Positions 58,081 through 64,000 of a stretch of 64,000 nt of DNA are shown one piece after another. The notes beneath the pieces are model-generated. The model did not search any database and was not told where the DNA came from. It worked only from the letters and a program-made list of their open reading frames with translations. The DNA lies in assembly GCA_030549775.1 (NCBI GenBank), contig CM060171.1, forward strand, positions 138,292,859 to 138,356,858, in the 5' to 3' direction. The DNA is from Tamarix chinensis (taxonomy: Eukaryota; Streptophyta; Magnoliopsida; Caryophyllales; Tamaricaceae). The position numbers were made by a program, and so were the translations under genes. Each line of letters opens with the position of its first letter. Position 1 is the first letter of the stretch.

Positions 58081-59548
58081 TTTATCTAGAATTGTTGTAA
58101 TTTTACTTAGTTCATTTGTATCTGACCTTTGAAATATTTACATGATGAATTTTTACAAATGTGTTTATTTTCTTGTTACATTTCCTTGATAACTTAAGTG
58201 TCTGACCTATGGTAATCGAATATATTTGTATGTTATTCAACTTAAGTATCTCAGCGTTCGACGTGTTCAATGTGGATTGAATTATACTTTCTTAATCATG
58301 AAATAAAATAAAATTTACATTCTATAATTGTAACAAACATATTTTAATCAAAGTATATAACCATACAGTAATACATCATACTACTAAGGAAATGGAAAAT
58401 AATAATGGCACATTAATAACGGTGATTTTAAAACCATTTTCAAACGAGTGAAAACTAATGCGCAGGATAATTGAGGAAGTTTTGATACCAATTATAGTTT
58501 AAAATCATTATTAAAACCTCCACCGTAAAATTACACACGATATTTTTAATAACGGTGCATGTAAAGATCGTTATTAAATGGACCACCGTATGAAAATAAG
58601 ATAGGGAGGATTTTAATAACGGTTATTAGGGAACCGTTATTAAAACCCTTATCTTCTACCTCTTATTTCGTTCAGTTCTTATTTTATACCAAAAATATTA
58701 GATTCTCTTATTCTACACCTTCCCTCTCTTACTCTCAGAGTCTTGCGAACCCTTACACCACCACACCATGTGCCACCACTTCTCCTCCTTTCAACTCTGG
58801 GCAACCACCACTCATTCTCTTTCACACCACCAACTCCGAGAAACCAGTTGTTCCCTAGCACCACCACACCACAGTCATTTTTGGCATTGCATGTCCTGCC
58901 ATTCTTACGCACCTTACCTGCATTTGGTCCTTCTTGCTCTGTCGGGTTTGTAGGTGGTCGCCGCTATCTTCCTGCTCGACACTAGTTCTCTTGCTCGCTT
59001 CCGCTTCTCTTGCTGCCTCCGCTCCACTTACGTATGGTTTTGCTCTTCCGTAACTTATTCTCTGCGCTTATGATATATATATAAATGCATGCATGTTGAT
59101 GCAGCTTACATTGTGTGTTATTGAAGAATTGCAGTTTGTTGTTGAAAAATATGTTGTTGTTTGTTGTTGAATGTGTTGGTGAAAAATGTTGTTGAATTTG
59201 TTAGTGTTATATATTAACATGCATAAGTGTGTTGGCCGACCTTACATATATATATATAACATTGTAGTGCTTAATTACCAAGAGAAATAAAATACTTAAA
59301 AATATTAGTAATGTCACTCGTTAAAACTATATATATATATACATTTTCATTAATAAATATAGGACACTAGGATGTTAGGAAATGCCATATAATTAAATAA
59401 AAATATATTTTACATATGTACATCATTAAATGAACATTTCAATTAGAGTTGCATGTTAATAATTTTTATTTAATGAGGATTAAATAGACATAGAAAATAA
59501 AGAAGATATCAAAGTGAATAATTAAATAAAGATAAATAACTGTGTCTA

Positions 59549-59590
59549 ATAATAATAATAATCACAATAATAATAATAATAATAATAATA

Positions 59591-59676
<86 letters not shown>
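59549..59676. repeat. (AAT)n then (GAT)n microsatellite
   Basis: About 14 AAT-type units followed by about 28 GAT units, in the leader/intron region of CACTA E. Confidence 0.95.
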
Positions 59677-59679
59677 AAC

Positions 59680-59780
59680 ATATAGGGTTTAATTATAGTT
59701 ATCTAGGCTTAGGATTAGGGTTTATTAGGTTTAGGGTTAGTTTTTATTATAGTTTATTAGGGTTAGGGTTTAGCATTTAT
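59680..59780. repeat. Telomere-like TTAGGG/TTTAGGG stretch in CACTA E
   Basis: GGGTTTATTAGGTTTAGGGTTAG and TTAGGGTTAGGGTTTAG blocks, at the position matching the CCCTAA blocks of element A (13257-13330). Confidence 0.8.
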
Positions 59781-59875
59781 TATACTAAATATGATAATTA
59801 ATATGTTCTCTTATAACAAACTATTATATACATTATGTACAACTCTAATTTTAATAATATCATATTATTATACTT

Positions 59876-59878
<3 letters not shown>

Positions 59879-59940
<62 letters not shown>
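59879..59940. repeat. (TA)n microsatellite
   Basis: About 31 TA units between the telomere-like stretch and the TNP2 gene. Confidence 0.95.
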
Positions 59941-59942
<2 letters not shown>

Positions 59943-60552
59943 TATTAATATCAACTTGACTTTACTATGCGGAGCTTAAACAATTAGACGATAGTTTAAT
60001 GTTTAGCCGGTTTATTAAATATATAAGTCAAGATTATGTCCTTATTTTAAACATGTTGAGTATAATAAGAGGAAGTTTGATTCAACTTAACTCATTGACA
60101 AATCTAGTGAGAGTAAATGAAAAGACGTGTTTGGTAATTTATCTTTTCTTGATATTCAATGACACATTTATATTAATAGAGAAATAAATAAAAATCCATT
60201 CAAGATTATAAGTTTTATGAGGAGTATCTTATGTTGATATGTTGTTAGCTTTACATAGTTGGTTAAGATATGGTAGAATATATTTATGATTTGTCTAGCT
60301 AGTTTAAGAGTTTACATATTATGTAATTTAAATCCTTTCAAGACAACCTTGGTGAAAAGATTTAGTGGTTTTTCTCATTTGTAGGTAGTGAGATGTCGCT
60401 CATTGTTATAACATACCCCCACCATATCTAATTATCTATGCATAGTGCCCGATGCTAATCTATGAACTCATGTCATATGGTTATATAATGAGCTAGGTTG
60501 GTTGTCTATGAGTGGCGCGTTATATGACCCATTCCATTTCAAATCGTATCAC

Positions 60553-60829
60553 CTACTCTTGAGCATACCTCAGACGGAGCCATGATCGTTGGCTACATAT
60601 ACTTTTTTGCATTGGTTTGTCCACAACAATTATGTACCACACCCAAGATTTATTGAGGGTGAGGTGTTTGCCAGAGAGTATGATTGGATATCTAGAGAGT
60701 TGACGATGATTGATGACGAGTGGAGGTTTCGTCATAGCTTGCCTCCGAGTATGCACCCCGATTACCCTAGAGTATGCGTAACTAGACTCTTTGTTGATGA
60801 TGTGAGGGAACAGATAACATATCGAGGTG
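60553..60829 (+). CDS. Unrecognised exon-like ORF in CACTA E
   Basis: An open plus-strand frame (ATG at 60589; the whole open frame runs to 60867) contains FLHWFVHNNYVPHPRFIEG, WISRELTMIDDEWRFRH and HPDYPRVCVTRLFVDD, with balanced composition and no low complexity. It is followed by GAG|GTGAGT at about 60825-60833, a perfect plant donor site. It lies 300 bp upstream of TNP2 in the same direction. I do not recognise the family. It could be an exon of an element gene or captured host sequence. Confidence 0.4.
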
Positions 60830-61144
60830 AGTGGACTTTGAGAGTGATAGTTATTAGTTGGGCTTGAAAAGGCTACCGAGGGATTTAGTTTTACGGTTAT
60901 GAGTTTTTCTTAGTTAAGTGTTTGGGCTTTAGCAACCTTTTGATGCATATAGTGTTGTTGTTGCTTTAATCTCAGTATTGATATCTTTTTGAAAATGTGT
61001 TCTTATGATTTGTATATATATATATATACATAATAGCATGATACATTTGAAATTAATTCTTTCTAATCATGAGAAATTTGTGAATTATTAAGCTTATAAT
61101 TGAATTGATTTGTAATAATTACTTTTGCATGTGATACATCTAGA

Positions 61145-64000
61145 ATGAAAAATATGAATTGGAAATGGTTGTCCGAAAATCATTTACCTAGAGAATATAA
61201 CGAAGGAGTGGAGTTTTTCATCAAGTTTGTAGTTAAACATACTCTAGACTCTAGTAGAATAGTTTGTCATTATTTGAATTGTGCTTATATTCAGCATGTC
61301 AACACTGATGATCTGAGAGATCATTTGTTTCTATAATGAATTAGTACAAGGTACACTTATTGTATATAGCATGTTGAGATAGAGTCTAAATATGATAATG
61401 AGGAAGTTATGAGGGAAATTAGTGGATCATCATTTGATAACTATGAAGGATATTCTTTTGAGGAGATGACTTAAAAGATTGATAAAAGTGTTCGGGATTG
61501 TCCAAAAATGTTCGAGAAGTTATTGACAGACTTAAAGAAACCTTTGTATGGTGATTGCATGATGTTTACTCGATTATCTATTACTTTAAGGTTGTACAAC
61601 TTAAAAGCATGTAATAGATTGAGTGATAAGAGCTTCATGAAATTATTAATACTTGTAAAGGATATACTTCCTAATGACACCGTTCTATCCTATTGTACCT
61701 ATGAAGCGAAGAAGATTATTTCCTCTATGGGCATGAGTTATGAGCAGATGCATGCATGCCCTAATGATTGTATTTTATTTCATAATGAGAATGCATCTTT
61801 GGATAGTTTTCCTAATCCTAAATGCAAATCACCACAATATAAGAAGAATAATGTGCCAGCTAAGGTTTTATGGTATTTTCCTATAATACCAAGATTCAAG
61901 CGGATGTTTAATGATGTTTAATATGCTAAGAACTTGAGATGGCATGCTGATGAGAAGATAGATGACGATCTTCTTAGATATCCATCCGACTCTTCATAAT
62001 GGAAGATGATTGATGGCTTGTTCCCTGAATTCAATAAAGAAGCAAGAAACATGCACCAAGAAGCATGAGCCTTGCGCTTTCTACAGATGGAATGAATCTG
62101 CACAATCAAGGCACCTACAGTATATGACCAGTGATTTTGGTTATATACAATCTACCTCCATGACTCTATATGAAACACAAGTATATGATGCTATCTTTAC
62201 TCATTTCAGAGCCAAACCAATCGAGGAATGATATTGATATTTATTTATCATCTTTGATTGATGATTTGAAGTTCTTACGGTACATGGGCATTGAAGTATT
62301 TGATGCATACAGTGAAAAAAATTTCACTTTGAGAGTAATGTTATTCTATACTATAAAAGATTTTCCAACGTATGACAACTTATCAGGTTATAGTGTGAAA
62401 TGTCATTATGAATGCCCGATATGTGAGGAGAATACTTTATTTGTTCAGCTAACACATGGAAAAAATACTTTCTTCTTCGGGCATCGTAGATTTTTACCAA
62501 AGAATCATCATTATCGTAGGTAAAGGAAAACATTCAATGGCTTCTGAGAAGAAGGGCAGGCACCAATCCAGTTGATGGGTCGGCATGTGTGGCTGAAGAT
62601 GAAACATTTGAGTGTCAAGTTGGGAAGGAGAATAAAGACAAGCCTATATTAGTTGGGTAGAAGAAGATATCTATACTCTTCAACCTTCCTTATTAGAAAT
62701 ATCTATACGCAAGAAATGCCCTTGATGTGATGCATATCGAGAAAAATATATGTGACAGTCTTGTTGGTACATTACTTAATGATCCATGAAAGACTAAATA
62801 TGGCACCAATGCTCGAATGGATATGGAATAAATGGGTATTAGACAAGTACTAGCACCGCAAGACAATAGAAGAAGAACATATTTACCACCGGCGTGTCAT
62901 ACTCTCTCCAGAAAAGAGAAAATTTCATCTTGCAAATTCTTTATCAATGTCAAGGTTCCGAAAGGGTATTATTCAAATGTCAGAAGTCTCATATCGCTGA
63001 AAGAGTTGAAACTAATTAACATGAAGCCTCATGATTGTCATATTTTGATGTAGTACATGTTGCCGATAGTGATACGATGAATTTTTCCAAAGCGTGTTTG
63101 AATTACTATCATGAGGCTTTGTTGGTTTTTTAACACCATCTACTCCAAATTCATACATCTTGATAGTTTGGATTCCTTACAAAGAGGGATTGTGATTACT
63201 TTGTGCCAGCTTGAAATATATTTTTCACCCTCATTCTTTGATATTATGGTACATTTAACTGTTCATTTAGTTTATGAGATAAAAATGCTAGGAACTACTC
63301 ATGGGTACTGGATGTACCCCTTTGAGCGGTTTATGAAGTTGATAAAATTTTATGTGAAAAATCGATATCGGATAGAATGACGCATTGTTAAAAGTTACAT
63401 TGTAGAAGAGGCAATTAAATTTTGCGCGAAGTACTTGTCAAATGTTGAAGCTCTTGGTATTCCTAAGTCTCGACATGCACGAAAATCGAAGGACGGGGTA
63501 CTAGGGGAAAATAGTTTGGGCATATAGACCCTGACATGTTCCCTAAAGCTCATCTATATGTATTACACAATAGTGATGATGTTCAGTTGTATATTGAAGA
63601 ACATATGCTTTCTTTAAAGATTGAAAATCCATCAAAAACTGAGAAATAGATAATCAATAAACATAATCTTTCCTTTATCGATTGGATAAGAAATTGCATC
63701 ATTCCACTCATCGGACATTCCCTGACTTCAATTTCCAAAACCCTACATTGGTTGTCACAAAAACCTTGTTATGAAGTTTTTTCATATACTAGTTATGTAA
63801 TCAATGGTTACACTTTTTATACAAAACAACAAGATGAGAAGAGTACAATGTAGAATGGGTGACTTTAGTGGTTGAGGAAATGTATGTTGTTAGTGTAAAG
63901 GACAATAATCCAACCTATGCATATATAAATTATTATAGTGTGTTTAAACAGATATGGGAGTTAGATTGCACTATACTTAAAGTCCCTGTATTCGGATGCA
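61145..64000 (+). pseudogene. TNP2-type CACTA transposase, decayed, 3' end beyond window (element E)
   Basis: Begins MKNMNWKWLSENHLPREYNEGVE (transposase-associated domain). A clean 137-codon frame at 61508-61921 reads RLYNLKACNRLSDKSFMKLL, EAKKIISSMGMSYEQMHACPNDCILF and NVPAKVLWYFPIIPRFKRMF, all hallmark tnp2 blocks. Next: LRWHADEK (about 61937), SRNDIDIYLSSLIDDLKFL (about 62220), IKDFPTYDNLSGYSVK and CPICEENT (62355-62440), GHRRFLP (62480-62505), ALDVMHIEKNICDSLVGTLL (62712-62775), and MVHLTVHLVYEIKMLG...YWMYPFERFMKLIK (63246-63350), the DUF4218-type region. Roughly ten stops or shifts break it. Coverage of the family is nearly complete and the decay is milder than in element B. Confidence 0.88.

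Larger units (their letters stand above)
58379..64000 (+). mobile_element. CACTA transposon E, 5' part (runs off the window)
   Basis: Left end TACTACTAAGGAAATGGAAAATAATA aligns with the termini of A and C (CACTACTA..GAAAACGGGAAATAATA); the first C is now T. Subterminal AATAACGGT repeats (58415-58645) and the leader block (58660-59060) match A and C. A TNP2 gene follows in the same direction. The preceding three bases are TCA, so the right end beyond the window should be TAGTG followed by TCA. It is the only member of this family here that shows a TNP2 gene. Confidence 0.85.

Overview
The window is nuclear DNA of a flowering plant: AT-rich, full of microsatellites, and built almost entirely from nested plant transposable elements. 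I found no convincing single-copy host gene, rRNA, tRNA, CRISPR array or bacterial feature. The plant assignment rests on Ty3/gypsy chromovirus and Tat-type retrotransposons, a Ty1/copia element, several CACTA (En/Spm) DNA transposons with TNP2 and Transposase_24/Ulp1 genes, hAT- and MULE-like elements, and GT-AG introns. The species cannot be named from this.

Layout. 1-7144: 3' half of a decayed Ty3/gypsy chromovirus (end of RT, RNase H, integrase, chromodomain-like tail, long 3' LTR). Its pol is split by a 1.4 kb element with a perfect 10-bp target-site duplication (TSD), which itself holds a hAT-like MITE. A second, inverted copy of that MITE is at 7982-8450. 9280-14622: complete CACTA element A (TSD ACA), carrying on the minus strand an almost intact multi-exon gene that joins a plant En/Spm Transposase_24-type region to a C48 (Ulp1-like) protease with all four expected active-site residues. 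15974-26165: 5' part of a Ty1/copia element, split by CACTA element B (16076-25119, TSD TGG) with a decayed TNP2 transposase. Element B is split in turn by a 3.8 kb solo LTR (20025-23824, TSD CCATA). 26761-28612: short CACTA derivative C (TSD TAT), inverted relative to A. 28613-37666: fragments of related long LTRs. 38250-39290: second piece of copia, possibly the other end of the one at 15974.

42133-54151 is a minus-strand Tat-lineage Ty3/gypsy retrotransposon with 5-bp TSD TTAAT. It keeps short LTRs, gag, protease and an opposite-strand extra ORF (about 47400-50330), but RT, RNase H and integrase are missing. Its left LTR is interrupted by CACTA element D (42519-46062, TSD ATA), which contains a minus-strand long LTR. 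57505-58080 is a fragment resembling the OTU-like protease of MULEs. 58379 to the window end is the 5' part of CACTA element E, same family as A and C, with a TNP2 gene decayed by stops and frameshifts.

The most informative content is the insertion stratigraphy. Several insertions are fixed to the base by TSDs, and two CACTA insertions are confirmed by an uninterrupted paralogous copy of the target elsewhere in the window. Also notable are the dense AATAACGGTT palindromes in the CACTA ends and the Tat copy that lost pol but kept its antisense ORF. Nothing here is clearly a new biological system. All calls come from reading the sequence, without database searches.
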